Source of the DNA: Notamacropus eugenii
Lineage: Eukaryota; Chordata; Mammalia; Diprotodontia; Macropodidae
DNA length: 64,000 bases
Assembly: GCF_028372415.1 (NCBI RefSeq)
Contig: NC_092875.1
Location: 195,555,872 to 195,619,871, forward strand
Direction: 5' to 3'
This document shows, piece by piece, positions 10,160 to 21,822 of this stretch. Position numbers and translations under genes: made by a program. How positions within the stretch are numbered: position 1 is the first letter of the stretch; each line of letters opens with the position of its first letter. The notes beneath the pieces were generated by a model. It did no database searches. It was not told the DNA's origin and saw only the letters and a program-made list of their open reading frames with translations.

Positions 10160-12450
10160 TTTTCAAAATATATATATTTTTAAACATTTTTTTCTTTTTA
10201 AATTTTGAGTTCCAAATCTTCTCCCTTCCTCCTACCCTTTCCCCCACCAACTGAGAACTATGTTGCCAAAATAAAAAGCAAGAAAAATAAAGAAAGTGAA
10301 AAAAAGTTTCAATCTACATTCAGAATCCATCCCTTCTTTCTCTGGAGGTAGATAACATTTTTCTCCATGAGTCCTTTGGAATTGTCTTTGATCATTGTAT
10401 TGATTAGAGTAGCCAAGTCTTTCACAGTTGATCATCATTACAACAATCCTTTTACTATGTACAGTGGTCTGGTTTTCTTCACTTTGCTTTTTATCAGCTC
10501 ACATGCCATGTTTTCCTGAAACCACCTCTTCCTCTTTTCTTGTAGTACAATAGTTCTACATCACAATCATATGCTACTACTTGTTTAGCATTCTCCAACT
10601 GATGGGCATCCCCTCAATTTCTAATTATTTACTACCATTAAAAGAGCTGCTGTAAATATTTTTGTGCATGTAAGTTCCTTTTCTTTTTTCTTTGATCTCC
10701 TTGGGATACAGACCTAGTAGTGGCATTGCTAGGTTAAAGGATAGGCACAGTTTTATTGCCCCTTTGGGCATAGTTCCAAATTGTTCTTTAGAATGGTTGG
10801 ACTTCTTCAGTGCTCCACCAGCAATTCATTACTGTGCTTATTTTCCTTTCATCCCTTCTAGGATTTGTCATTTTTGATAAGTGTGAGATGGTACCTCAGA
10901 GTTATTTTCATTTGCATTTCTCTAATCAATATTAATTTAGAGCATTTTTCCCCATAGGGCTTTGATTTCTTTTTCTGAAAACTACCTATTCACATTCATT
11001 CATTTGACCATTTCTCTATTGGAGAACTGTTCTTATTTTTATAAATTTCACTCAGTTCCATACTCAATATATATTTGAGAAATGAGTCCTTCATCAGAGA
11101 AACTTGTTGTAAATTTTTTTTTATATTACTTCATTGTCTATGGTGCCTTTTAGCAGAATGGAGTTTCCCTGATTACCTCTTTTAATTTGGTACACTTTTG
11201 CTTTTGCCTTGTCTGAGATCATGATTGCTCCCCTTGTCATTTCTACTTCAGCTATTAAATTTTGCTCTAGCCCTTTATTTTAATTTTGTGTGTCTGTTTC
11301 AAGCATCTCTCTTATGTAAAATATACTGTTGGATTCTGGTTTCTAATCCATTCTGTTATCTGCTTTATGAGTGAACTCATCCCATTCACACTCACAGTTA
11401 CGCTTGCTATTTCCCTCCATCTCATTTTCTTCTGTTTCTTCTTTTCTCTCTCCTTTTATCCTGTCCTTGCTCAAAAGTCTATTTTGTTTCTGACTCTGGC
11501 CTTTTTTATCTGCTATCCCTTTTATCATTTCCCCTCCCTTTCTATTAGCCTCTTTCCTTCTTATTTTCCTACTGAGAAAGTTAGATTTCTATACAAACTT
11601 CTCTCTTTGAATCAGTTCTAATGAGAGTGAGGTTGTCACATTGCCCACCACCCCTTCACTGTTCTCTTGCTTGTGTGCCTCTTTTATGTGAGAAAATTCT
11701 CCTGTTTCCATTCTCCTTTTATCTAGTGCAGGGGTTGGGAACTTGTGACCTCAAGGCCACATGTGGCCCTCCAGGTCCTCAAGTGCAGCCCTTTAACTGA
11801 ATCCAAACTTCACAGGATAAATCCCCTTAATAAAAGAATTTGTTTTGTAAAACTTGGACTCAGTCAAGAGGCTACAACCAAGGACCTATAATGCTGCATG
11901 TGGCCTTGAGGTCATAGGTTCTCCACCTCTGGCCTAGTGTATCTCTCTTTCTCATCCCTTCATATTTTTTGGTGATCATTACAATGTAATTGACTCACAC
12001 CTATGCCCTCTGTCTATGTAAACTCCTTTTTACTGTCCTAGAAATAATAAAGTTCTTAGGAGTTACAGGTATCATCTTCCCATATAGGAATGTAAACATT
12101 TTAACTCAAGTTCCTTCTGGTTACTCCTTCATGTTTACCTTTTTAAGCTTCTCTTGAGTTTTGTATTGGAAAGTAAAATTTTCTATTCGGTTCTGGTCTT
12201 TTCTTCAGGAATTCTTTGAAGTCCTCTATTTCATTAAATATCTATATTTCTTTCTCTCCCCCTTTCCCTGCCCCCAGAATTATACTCAGTTTTTCTGGGT
12301 AGGTTATTTTTGGTTGTAATCTTAGCTTCTTTTCCTTATGCACTTTCATATTCCAAACCCTCCCCTCCTTTGATGTGGAAGCTGCTAAAATCTTGAGTGA
12401 GGTTAATTTATGGCTCCATAGAATCTGAATTGTTTTCTTGAAGTATTTAT
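10160..12450 (-). mobile_element. Old L1 with a large internal deletion
   Basis: Read on the minus strand, 12150-12440 encodes an ORF1 C-terminus (TSLKILAAST ... LRLQPKITYPEKLSI) matching that of the intact L1 ORF1. The segment 11125-11640 matches the endonuclease part of ORF2. The segment 10160-11115 matches the ORF2 C-terminus and 3' UTR. At about 11115-11125 the sequence jumps between points that lie about 2.8 kb apart in the intact copy, so the reverse-transcriptase region is missing. Many stops and frameshifts show it is dead. A hAT element sits inside it at 11729-11931. Confidence 0.85.
11729..11931. mobile_element. Small non-autonomous hAT-type DNA transposon
   Basis: The 203-bp element begins CAGGGGTTGGGAACTTGTGA and ends with the near-complement ('gtcataggttctccacctctg'). 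The inner arms 'ccacatgtggcc' and 'gcatgtggcc' are also inverted. Flanks atctagtg (11721-11728) and gcctagtg (11932-11939) agree at 6 of 8 bases, the duplication length typical of hAT elements. It has no coding capacity. It interrupts the old L1, so it is younger than that L1. Confidence 0.8.
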
Positions 12451-12724
12451 TCTTTGTCCTTGGTGCACTGGTACAAGCACTCTTTTTTGCTTTGGAACTG
12501 AGACCAGGGCTCCAGCTCCCTTGTGACTTATCAGCACTCCTCTCCACACTGCAACTGTAACCCAGAACTACTTATAGGCAATAGAGTTGCCAATCTGCAC
12601 CAGCTGTACCCACTGCCAGCAAAGCTAGACAATGAGCTGGGTGTAGAATTGAATGCAAAGAGAAGAGGGGGCCAGATACTATTTGAGCAATTGATCAGCT
12701 TTTTCAGCAATCTTAATTTGTACC

Positions 12725-13185
12725 TGTAAAGTTAAGGAATTTGAAGACTTTACTGCCCTTTAATAGACCCATGTGACTTGCTTTGAGTTCTGGCCCAGCC
12801 CACAGCTTGAGTCACATGGAGTTAATGGTGGGAGGAACTTGCTGAAGGTGTGGAGCAGGAACACAGCAAGAAGAGAGAGTGAGGTGGAGCTGAGACAGAA
12901 AGAGAACAGACAGAGCAGAGCACCTAGTGTGAGTAAGAGAGGCAATGACTTTTGCCCAAGGGAGCTTGTTTGTGGGGAGGTCTGACAGAGAGAAGGCTTG
13001 AGGATGGCCATATTCTCTGCATTGATAATATGTATGGATTTGTCTGTTACTATGATGGATTTGGCTTTCTGGTGTTTGAATAAATGCTTTGATTTTGTCT
13101 TTGAGGAAGAGAGTTTATATTTTGTGAATTTGCCCTGGAAATATACATGCATATCCATAGCAGTGGGGATTGTATTGGCACTACA
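12725..13185 (+). repeat. 5' LTR of the short LTR element
   Basis: TG...CA termini, preceded by gtacc. It contains an AATAAA at about 13079 that could serve as the LTR polyadenylation signal. It pairs with 13890-14350. Confidence 0.82.
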
Positions 13186-13889
13186 AATGGCAATGAGGAT
13201 GCCACAAAATATAAAACCTCTATTTGGAGACAGGAAGGCTCTAGGAAGGAAATGGATAGCTCAGAGTGGGAAGATTTATCTTATTCCTCCCTGGCAAGAG
13301 AATGGACTAAGAGCACAGGACTTTGTGAAAACTGGGAACCAAAGCTACAGAAGGGAGAACCCAGAAACTGAAAAAGATGTTTGCAAGGAATACCTGATTC
13401 TGGTTGTTGTCTTCTTATTCTTTTTGGCCTTTGTTAGTGTGTTTAACCAATTTGCTAGATTTGTCTCCCTCAGGATTAGTACCGTCCTCTTGTAGATGTC
13501 TGACTGCTTAATCTGGATGTCACCCTCTGTCCAAGACTACGATGCATCACACTTGGATCTGGCATTGACCAAGCTCTGGATACTGGCTAAAGAACTGACC
13601 CCTCAAATGGGACCTCTTGAGGCAGGGACAGCCCTATGTCCAATCTCAGCAGGAAGTAGCTATAGAAGAAGAAACCTTTGCCCATTACCCCAAGGGATTT
13701 TGGGTCCTATTCATTTGAGGGGGGGATGATGGGATGCTTGTACTCAAGCCCCCCTACCCTAATATATTGTCTTATGTGTCTATTTTGTGTTATCCCTGTT
13801 ATATTGTTGTGAAATTATGTCAATACCAGTTATCCCTAAACTGCCATTGACTTATTAATGGATACGAAAGATCTTGGGGCCGAATATAA

Positions 13890-14350
13890 TGGTAAGGGAA
13901 TTTGAAGATCTTCCCTGTCCCTTAATAGGCCCATGTCACTTGCCTTGAGTTCTGGCCCAGCCTATAGCTTGAGTCACATGGAGCCAATGGTGAGAGGAGC
14001 TTACTGAATGAGTGGAACAGGAAGGGTTCAGCAAGAAAAAGAGAGATGGAGCTGAAGCGGGGGAGGGGACAGAGCAGAGCAGATAGTGTAAGTAAGAGAG
14101 GCAGTGATTTTTGCCTAAGGGAGATTGTTTGTGGGGAGACCTGATGGAGGGAAGGCTTGGGGAGGGCCATGCTCCCTGTATTGATAATGTATATGGATTT
14201 CCTTTTTACTATGATGGATTTGGCTCTCTGGTGTTTGAACAAATGCCTTGGTTTCATCTTTGAGGAAGAAAGTTTATATTTTGTGAATTTACCTTGGAAA
14301 TATGCATGCATATTCGTAGCAGCAGCTACAGTTTTCACATTGGCACTACA
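13890..14350 (+). repeat. 3' LTR of the short LTR element
   Basis: Same length and termini as the 5' copy, and followed by gtacc. The AATAAA of the first copy reads AACAAA here, so the two LTRs have drifted apart substantially since insertion. Confidence 0.82.
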
Positions 14351-14599
14351 GTACCCTGAAACAACAACAACAAAAAAACTTGTCTGACTTTCTGGACTTT
14401 AACACCATAGTTCACCCTGGAGTCTACCTCAGCACCTGGGACTTTTTGCATTGGAACTTCCATTTTTCTTTATGGCCTTTTTACTGGTGAATCTTCCCTC
14501 TACCATGCCAATCCCCTTTTATTGATGATTGTCTCCTGGGTCTCTATTTTTGGGGAGGAGATGCAGGCTGTACTTCTGACTTCCTAGACCTCAGCATAA

Positions 14600-14780
14600 T
14601 GTCTCAATGTAGGTGCCTTCATGCTCCTTTCTCCCCTCTTACTTTTTATCTCTCCTTTTGCGTGTTCCCATTAGAATATAAGTCCCTTCAGGACTGAGAC
14701 TATCTTTCTTTTGGTTTGTATTTGTTTCCCCAGTTCTTAGTACAATACTTTGTACATAGTTAGCACTTAAGACAGAATTG
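14600..14780 (+). repeat. L2 LINE 3' end
   Basis: The landmarks 'agaatataagtcccttcagg', 'actgagactatctttctttt', 'tttccccagttcttagtaca' and 'acatagttagcacttaa' follow the L2 3'-end order. Confidence 0.65.
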
Positions 14781-14899
14781 TTGCCTTGCCATGTTGTTTT
14801 TTCACAATGGTGTTCTTCCAGTAATGTTATTTGGTTGAAAGTCATGGCATATCACCAATTCCAAAGAATCAAAATTGCAGGTAATTCAGAAGTGAAGGG

Positions 14900-15150
14900 G
14901 AGAAATGTGTGAGTGGTCTGTAAAATATTACCAGTGGTGACTTACATGAAATACATCACTGGAAGAAGGTTGACCATGTCGCAAACAAATGGACATTCTC
15001 AGTGCTTCACTGCCAACTCCATGATGTTAAAAGACCTTAAAGAAGGCCTTTCATGTGTGGGATGGAATATCTAATGAAGATGTATAGAAAGAAGTGAACC
15101 AGAATTACATGGGCTGCAAAAGAATAGAGGAGTTGCAAACTGATCATAGG
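14900..15150 (+). repeat. Relic of an RTE-like LINE C-terminus
   Basis: One plus frame starting near 14963 reads KKVDHVANKWTFSVLHC, then DVKRP, a stop, RRPFMCGMEYLMK and, after another stop, TRITWAAKE. This follows the C-terminal pattern of RTE-clade LINE proteins (a GHV-x-DNRW-like motif, then KRPRGRP-like and a Trp-rich end). It is short, broken and inferred from memory of the clade. Confidence 0.4.
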
Positions 15151-15154
15151 AGGC

Positions 15155-15714
15155 AATACACATTGATGAGATCATTGATGAGATGAAATACACACTGAAG
15201 AAGATTAAACAGGAAATACTCAAATCGTATATTTCACATCTTAGTTTGAGTCTGCATGCCAGTTCAGGGCAATATAGAGGGGCAAGTGACCTTTCACATT
15301 GTCTGCTCCGTCACTTATAAAATTAGATCAGGTGATATTTAAAGCATCAACTATTCAAAAAGTAGAGTGTATGTGGGGGTTAGAGATTTCTCTTGGGTCA
15401 AAATGATCTAGAATCTTTCTTCTTTGGTTGTCGTTTTCCTCCAAAGTATTTTCCTATTGATTTCTATAGTTATACTGTGGTAATTATATGTTCTTTGCTC
15501 AACATCTTTCTACTGAAAAAGTCATAAAATAGATCAAGTCCTATCATCAAATAGTTGTATCTGACAACTTAACTGAAAGATCAGAAAAGCTCCTATGTTT
15601 CATGTGCTGAGAACTGAACAGCAATTAGCTAACAACCAAAATAGAAAGATGTGGAGTCTAGTCCTTATGTGTTCTGCACACAAGAAGCATTTCACTGAAA
15701 GGGAGACAAGGAAA

Positions 15715-15746
<32 letters not shown>

Positions 15747-16000
15747 AAGACCTACAAGACTGAAAAGTGCATAGTATTATTTGTGACTTCCTCCATTACT
15801 GCTCCTTTCCATGACTATTTGCCAAAGCTAAATGCAATTTGTCAGTTGTATGAAACTATTTAACAAGCAGCCAGTGAAAGAGCAGAAACATTTTCCCCCC
15901 AATAGCCATTCACTTTAAGAAAATCTGCTTTTCCTTAATACTGTGCTGTCTTCCTATTTAGTTTCTTTCTCTGGAAAATAATAGCTAGTATGCTAGTATT
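15155..16000. other. No gene recognised; contains a (CA)n microsatellite at 15721-15746
   Basis: Only short accidental frames occur. The one clear structure is the CA run of about 13 units. The rest is unassigned. Confidence 0.5.
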
Positions 16001-16004
16001 TGGG

Positions 16005-16160
16005 AAACAATGCTATCCTTAGGTTCAAAGTCTACTTCTTACACTGTGTGCATGACCTTGGACAAGTCATTATTATCCCTGGGCCTTAGTTTCCTTATCT
16101 GTAAAATAAAGAAGTTGCATTAGATGGCTCTGCAGTTGTTTCCATCACTAGATTTATTCT
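16005..16160 (+). repeat. CORE-SINE/MIR fragment
   Basis: 'gcatgaccttggacaagtca', 'cttagtttccttatctgtaa' and 'agttgcattagatggctctg' form the core and 3' part of the group. Confidence 0.7.
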
Positions 16161-16164
16161 TCAT

Positions 16165-18195
16165 CTTCATCTTTGAATTAGCAATTCTTATTTTCTCTTC
16201 ATTCAAGTGAGGTAATATTTATTAAGGGCTTAGGATAGTTCCTGGTAGGTACATAGTAAGTGCTTGAAATTTTTTTCTTCCATTCCCCTTCCCCCATTTA
16301 CACTTTGGCCTCTTGTGTGGACTCCATGCTGAAGCAGACCCTCCTTCACCTTATAAAAGATTCTCTCTGCATCTCAGGGTTTCCTTTTTGTCCCATGGCC
16401 TATTTTTGTAAGAATAATTATGTGCAATGAATGGGAGATGGAGGGAGGAGGGTAGAAACAATATACATATTTGCCAATTAAAATCAGCCTTCTGTGAATT
16501 TCAGAAAAACAAATGGTGGTCCTCGTGCTCCTGACACATGATACTATGCTGTTTGACCTAGACACATGGCTCTATTTCCCCCTATTCTGGTCCCTTTTTT
16601 GAATCCATAATGTGCCAGGGTGAGAAAAAAGCTCTAGGTATGTAAACTTTCTTCCAATGTGCCAGCCTATATCAAGTACACTAAAAGAGTGAATCCATTT
16701 CTTTAGGTTGGCTGCTTGTTCCTGGCTAACCTGTGGATCTAATGCCTTTAGCTGTTTCTTCCACAGGCACAGAGGTCAGCCACTAAAGAATGACATGTCA
16801 CAATCATTTGAGGCTGTCTGACTCTGTGCAGTAGAAGGAAGTCAAGGCCCACTATTCCAGTAGGATCAGTGAATACATTATATCTTTGTCCTTTCTTAGG
16901 GCTCCTAAGTAAAGTCAATGGGAGCTTTGTGTGGGTAGACGGAAGAGAATTGTATGCATTGTATTATATTTTCTGGCTCTAGTCACCTAGATTTAGGTTT
17001 TAATCTTCTGCCCTCAGCCATTTTCTTCCTGGATCCTACTAGCTTGAGTATACTGGCATTCTGCTCCTTCCATTTCAGTCAGCAAATACCTCATATATTT
17101 ATGTATTGACAGTAGAAATTGGCGAGTCCTCAACTTTTTCAGTAATGCAACAGGGAATTCATTAATCATAGATGACTTTGGCATTGTTTTAGGGTCAGCA
17201 GCTGTTCTGAGCTAAGTGTTGGGGACACTAGTAGAAGGACATGGGGATATGTATAAGAAATTATAAAGGGGGAGTGGACCCTGTAACTTTGCCAGCCTGA
17301 TCAGCTTTTTGTGGACTTAACAGATTTGAAATATATTTTCAAAATTAATCAAATCAGTACCTTTTTTGCATTCTGGTATTGCAGTGACATTGTTTCATCA
17401 GACTAGAATCTACTTACTGTCCAAGAATGTTCATGTGGACATATTTTGCTCCCTTGAAGCTTTTTTCCCTTTGCCTCAAGGAAGTTGTGTTTGGCCTGGA
17501 GTGAATGAAACTCAGAGCCCAAAAGGCTCAGTTAAGTTGGACCTGGAACTAAAAATTCATGGCCCTCTAGCGAGTTTTGAATGGAGAAAAGTGTTGTTGT
17601 CTCATTCCCATTCCAGCGGAATCTTCTGACTTCTTGTTTCTATTTTCTGTTTAGTCTCTGTATAGGAAAGTGAAGAATTGAGTATTATATCCAAATAAAT
17701 GTAAATAGATTGAAATTTTAGATTCATAAAACTTGGAAGCTGCCTCCTGTTGGTCCATGATTCAAATCTGGCCAAGGATGGTAGGAATCAAACTTCAGTG
17801 TCTGAACTGAAATCAAATGTGATAATAGTTTCACTTTAGCATCCAACTGGCCATGCCACAAACCCCAAACTGACTACTATCAACAACTAGGGCTGTGCCA
17901 GCTGGCAGACTTGACTAAAAAGGCAAAGATCAAGTGAACATGGAGATAGCATTATTTGCTCTTTCACCCACATGGCCCATTCCTTCCAGAGAGAGCCAGT
18001 GCAGGCCAGCATGGCCACTGGCAGAAGCTGGTATAGCCTGAACAAAGGTCTCCAGAGGATTCCAGCTCTCTAACCTATGAGTTGAACATCCTCTGTGAAT
18101 ATGGTTTCCTATCAACTCCCCCAAAGAGATAAGGGTGTAATCATAAGAAGGACGGTTATAGAAATGCTAGCCTTCTCTTTACCACCCTCTGAGAG
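16165..18195. other. No gene recognised
   Basis: A weak MIR/L2-like piece lies at about 16195-16268. The longest frame (17366-17629, plus) has no recognisable domain. The rest looks like unique non-coding DNA. Confidence 0.45.
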
Positions 18196-18198
18196 AGA

Positions 18199-18316
18199 AA
18201 GAAATGCTAAGATTCACAGAATATAGGGCTGGAAGGGCTCAGTCTCCTAACCAGCTCCAAGAGTTAGTCATTTGCCACAGGTCACACATTTGGTAAGTGG
18301 TAGGGCTAGGATTTAA
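18199..18316 (-). repeat. CORE-SINE/MIR fragment, reverse
   Basis: 'attcacagaatatagggctg', 'gaagggctc', then 'gtcacacatttggtaagtgg' and 'tagggctaggattt' give the reverse-complement order of the group. Confidence 0.65.
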
Positions 18317-18420
18317 ATAACAATAGCTTACATTTATATATTTCTGAATTAGAAGTAATGGGAATACAAGTAACAAAGGGGCAGATTTAGGCTTCATAGA
18401 AGGAAAAAACTTCCTTCCAA

Positions 18421-18671
18421 TTGTTGTGGTTATTCAGTTCTGTCTGACTCTTTCTGACCCTCCTTGGGGTTTTCTTGGCAAAAATCCTGGAGCAGCTTGC
18501 CATTTCCTTCTATGAAACACTTTACAGATGAGGAAACTGAGGAAAGCAGGGTTGAGTGACTTTCCTAGATTCATACAGCTAAAAAGTAACTGAGGCCAGA
18601 TTTGGACTGAAGAAGATAAATCTTCCAGACTCTAGACAGAGCACTCTGTCCACTGTGCCACATAGTCACTT
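18421..18671 (-). mobile_element. RTE-tailed tRNA SINE, reverse
   Basis: It starts with the RTE-type tail ('ttattcagttctgtctgact'). It continues through 'ggggttttcttggcaaaaat', 'acagatgaggaaactgagga' and the head end 'ccactgtgccacatagtcac'. Confidence 0.85.
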
Positions 18672-18777
18672 TTCTAACAGTGAGAGCTAACAGTAATAAA
18701 AGGCTTGCCTCAAGAAGAAGCAGTATGAAGTCTTCACATAAAAGCTGTCTGGTCCCTTGTTGAAATGTGGGAAGAAT

Positions 18778-21240
18778 TCTACTTTTGGCATGGGCTGTTG
18801 TTGTTATTCAACTGTGTCCTACTCTTTGTGACCCCATAGATAATAACACACTAGGTCCTTCTAGCCTCCACTATCTGTTGAAGTCTGTCCAGGTTTGTGT
18901 TCACTGTTTCCTTGATACTATCTATCCATCTTATTCTCTGCCATCCCCTTTATTTTGCCTTCAATCCTTTTCATTATCAGGGGCTTTTCCAATGACTCGC
19001 TTCCTCTCATAATGTGGCCAAAGTTCTAAAGCTTCAGTATCAGTATTTGATGTTCCAGTGGACAGCCCAAATTAATTTCTTTAAGTATTGACTGATTTGA
19101 CCTCTTTGCTGTCCAAAGGACTCTTAAAAGTCTTCTCCAACAACACAGTTCAAAAGCACCTATTCTGTGGCACTCTGTTTTCTCTATAGTCCATCTCTCA
19201 TAGCCATACATGTCTACTGGAAAAACCATAGCTTTGACTATACAGATCTTTGTTGGCAAAGTGATGTCTCTGCTTTTTAGCATGTGGTCCATATTTGCCA
19301 GAGCTGTCCTTCTAGGGGCAAATGTCTTTTAGTTTCACGACTCCAGTCACCATCTGCAGTGATCTTTGAGCCCAAGAATAGATCATTCTAAAACTACTTT
19401 TATTTCTTCTCCCTTTATTTGCCAGGAAATGATGAGACAAGTTGCCAAGGTCTTAGGTTTTTTTATGTTAATCTTCAAGCCAGCTTTTATACTCTCCTCT
19501 TTAACCCTTATCCGGAAGCTTCTTAATTCTTCTTCAATTTCTGCCATCAGAATGGTATCATCTACATTTCTGAGACTGATCATATTTCTCCTGGCAACCT
19601 TAAGTCCAACTTTGATTCATCTAGCCTGACATTTCACATGACGTACTTTGCATATGTTAAATAAAATAGGTGACAGTATACAGCCTTGCTGTTCTTCTTT
19701 TCTTATCTTAAACCAATTAATCTCAAACCAATCTTAAACCAATCAGTTCTAACTGTTGCTTCTTAGTCCATATACAGGTTCTTCAGGAGACAAATAAGAT
19801 GATCATGTACTCCCAACTCTTTGAGGACTTGTTATATTTTGTTATGATCTATTCAATCAAAGGCTTTACTCTAGTCAATGAAACAGAATTTTTTTTTCTT
19901 CTGGAACTCCCTTGCTTTCTCCCTAATCCAGCAAATGTTGACATTTTGATCTCTAGTTCCTCTGTCTCTTCAAAAACCAGTCTGCTCTTCTGGTAATTCT
20001 TGGTTCACATACTGCTGAAGCTTGACTTGCAGAGTTTTAACCACAACCTCCTGGCATGTGAAATGAGAGCCTTTTTTTTTTTTGTAATTTAAACATTCCT
20101 TGGCATTGTCCTTCTTTAGGATTAGGACATAAATTGATCTTTTCCAACCCAAGTTGACTTTTCCAAATTTATTGGTATATTGAGATCATCATTTAATGGC
20201 ATCATCTTTTTAGGGTTTTAAATAGGTCAGCTGGAATTCTGTCACCTCTACTAGCTTTACTGTTAGCAGTGCTTCCTAAGGCTCACTTAATTTTATTCTT
20301 CAGGATGTCTGATTCTGGATCAGTAACCACACGATCATGATTATCATTAATGTTAAGATCTTTCACGTGTAGTTCTTTTGTGTACTCTTGCTACCTCTTC
20401 TTAATCTCTTCTGTTTCTGTTAAATCCCTGCCATTATTTTCTATTTTTCATCATGCCCATTTTTGTATGAAACTTTTCCCTTAATATTTCTAATTTTCTG
20501 GAAGAGATCTCTTATCTTTACCATTCTATTGCTTTCTTCTATTTATTTGCATTGTTCATTTCAGAAAATCTTCTCACCTCTCCTTGCTGTTCTCTGGATT
20601 TCTCCATTCAGTTGGGCATCTCTTTGCCCCTCTCCTTTATCTTTTACTTTCCTTCTTTCCTCACTATTTGTAAAGCCTCATCAGATTGCCACTTTGCTTT
20701 CTTGCTCTTCTTTTTCTTTGGATTACTTTTTGTTGCTGCCTCCTGTAGAATATTGTGAATCCCTGTCCATAGTTCTTCAAGGCACTCTCTCTACCAGATC
20801 TAATCCCTTAAATCAATTCATCACCTCCACTTCATAGTCAAAGGATGTTATTTAGCTCATATTTCTATAGTTTGATGATTTCTCCTACTTTCTTTAAGTC
20901 TGAATTTTGCAATAAGAAGTTCATAATCTGATCCACAGTCAGCTCCAAGTCTTATTTTACCTGACTGTATAGAGATTCTTTGGATACAAAGTATGTAATC
21001 AATCTTAGTTCTATATTGACCATTTGGTGATATTCATGTCTATAGTTGCCTTTTGGTTTGTTGACCAGTGAATTATCTTGACAAAACTCAATTAGTCTCT
21101 GCCCTACTTCATTTTGTACTCTGGGGTCAAACTTTCCCATTATTCCAATTACTTTTTGATTTCATATTTTAGCATTCCAACTCCCTATGATGAATGTGTA
21201 ATTTTTGTAGGGTTTTATTTCTAGAAGATATTGTTGGCAT
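18778..21240 (-). mobile_element. BovB/RTE LINE relic, 5'-truncated
   Basis: Three minus-strand regions match the RTE/BovB protein in collinear order. 20952-21140 encodes an endonuclease C-terminus (KFDPRVQNEVGQRLIEFCQD). 19970-20152 encodes a reverse-transcriptase segment (KKDNAKECLNYK, then LQQYVNQELPEEQTGF). 19383-19583 holds the catalytic-box region, where the YADD-type motif reads NVDD. 19026-19292 encodes the C-terminal part (SRDITLPTKICIVKAMVFP). Stops and frameshifts separate them, so the element is dead. The 3' end at 18778-18830 carries the same terminal sequence as the SINE tails in this window. The 5' end is cut at about 21240, before the N-terminal endonuclease. Such elements supply the reverse transcriptase for SINEs that share their 3' end. 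Confidence 0.9.
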
Positions 21241-21257
21241 GGGTAAGGTTAGATAAA

Positions 21258-21372
21258 GTATCTATTGAGAATATGCCATGTGCCAGGGATTATACTAAGC
21301 CTTGGGAATACAAATAAAAGAAAAATGAATGATACTTCCTGTCCTCAAGTAGCTTATATTCTAAGGGTGAAG
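21258..21372 (-). repeat. L2 LINE 3' end, reverse
   Basis: 'gccatgtgccagggattata', 'ctaagccttgggaatacaaa' and 'cctcaagtagcttatattct' are the reverse complement of the L2 3' block. Confidence 0.65.
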
Positions 21373-21621
21373 ATGACACAGAATAGAGAACTGAAAAGAA
21401 GGGAGGAGAAAAAGTACCCTATGAGTCAAGATGGAAGAGGGATCTGGAGAGTCAAGAGCTTAACCTGGCTTAAATGTAAGCAAGGTTACTTCTTCAAAGA
21501 AGGTTCTGTGGAGGAATTAGCATTGGAGGAAAAGACTGCAGAAGTTGAAACAAAAAATCATAATAGATGGTCTCTGATGGACCTTTTAATTCTGTTATTT
21601 TGTTATTCTGAAGGAAGTAGT

Positions 21622-21765
21622 ACATAGATCATTTCCTTATGTTACAGAAGCATAAACTGAGACTAAGAGAAGTAAAAATTATTTCTCTATGAGAACATAG
21701 TGAATGAATGTTAGAATAGGGATTTGAACCTTTGCTGCCTGATTCTAGGAATAGCACTTTCTTCT
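21622..21765 (-). repeat. MIR/CORE-SINE fragment, reverse
   Basis: 'acagaagcataaactgagac' and 'gatttgaacctttgctgcct' lie in reverse-complement order. Confidence 0.6.
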
Positions 21766-21822
21766 ACAACATGTAATTGTCAATGGTAATGGAACTTGAA
21801 ATCAGGTCTTCTGACTTCATTT

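Larger units (their letters stand above)
12725..14350 (+). mobile_element. Short LTR retroelement with two LTRs (ERV-type, internally deleted or non-autonomous)
   Basis: Two direct repeats of equal length (12725-13185 and 13890-14350, 461 bp each, roughly four-fifths identical by eye) both start TG and end CTACA. They bound a 704-bp interior. The 5-bp sequence gtacc lies immediately before (12720-12724) and after (14351-14355), as expected for retroviral-type integration. Right after the first LTR, 13188-13201 reads tggcaatgaggatg. This resembles the complement of a serine tRNA 3' end apart from two CpG-type changes, so it is a candidate primer binding site. The interior is too short for gag-pol-env and no retroviral domain is recognisable, so it cannot be autonomous. 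A clear polypurine tract directly before the second LTR is not obvious; a G run lies earlier at 13717-13725. Confidence 0.82.

Noticed and set aside
12998-13495. 165-codon plus frame ending in a hydrophobic stretch
   Set aside because: It starts inside an LTR and runs into the interior. The hydrophobic end suggested an envelope tail, but no retroviral motif supports it.
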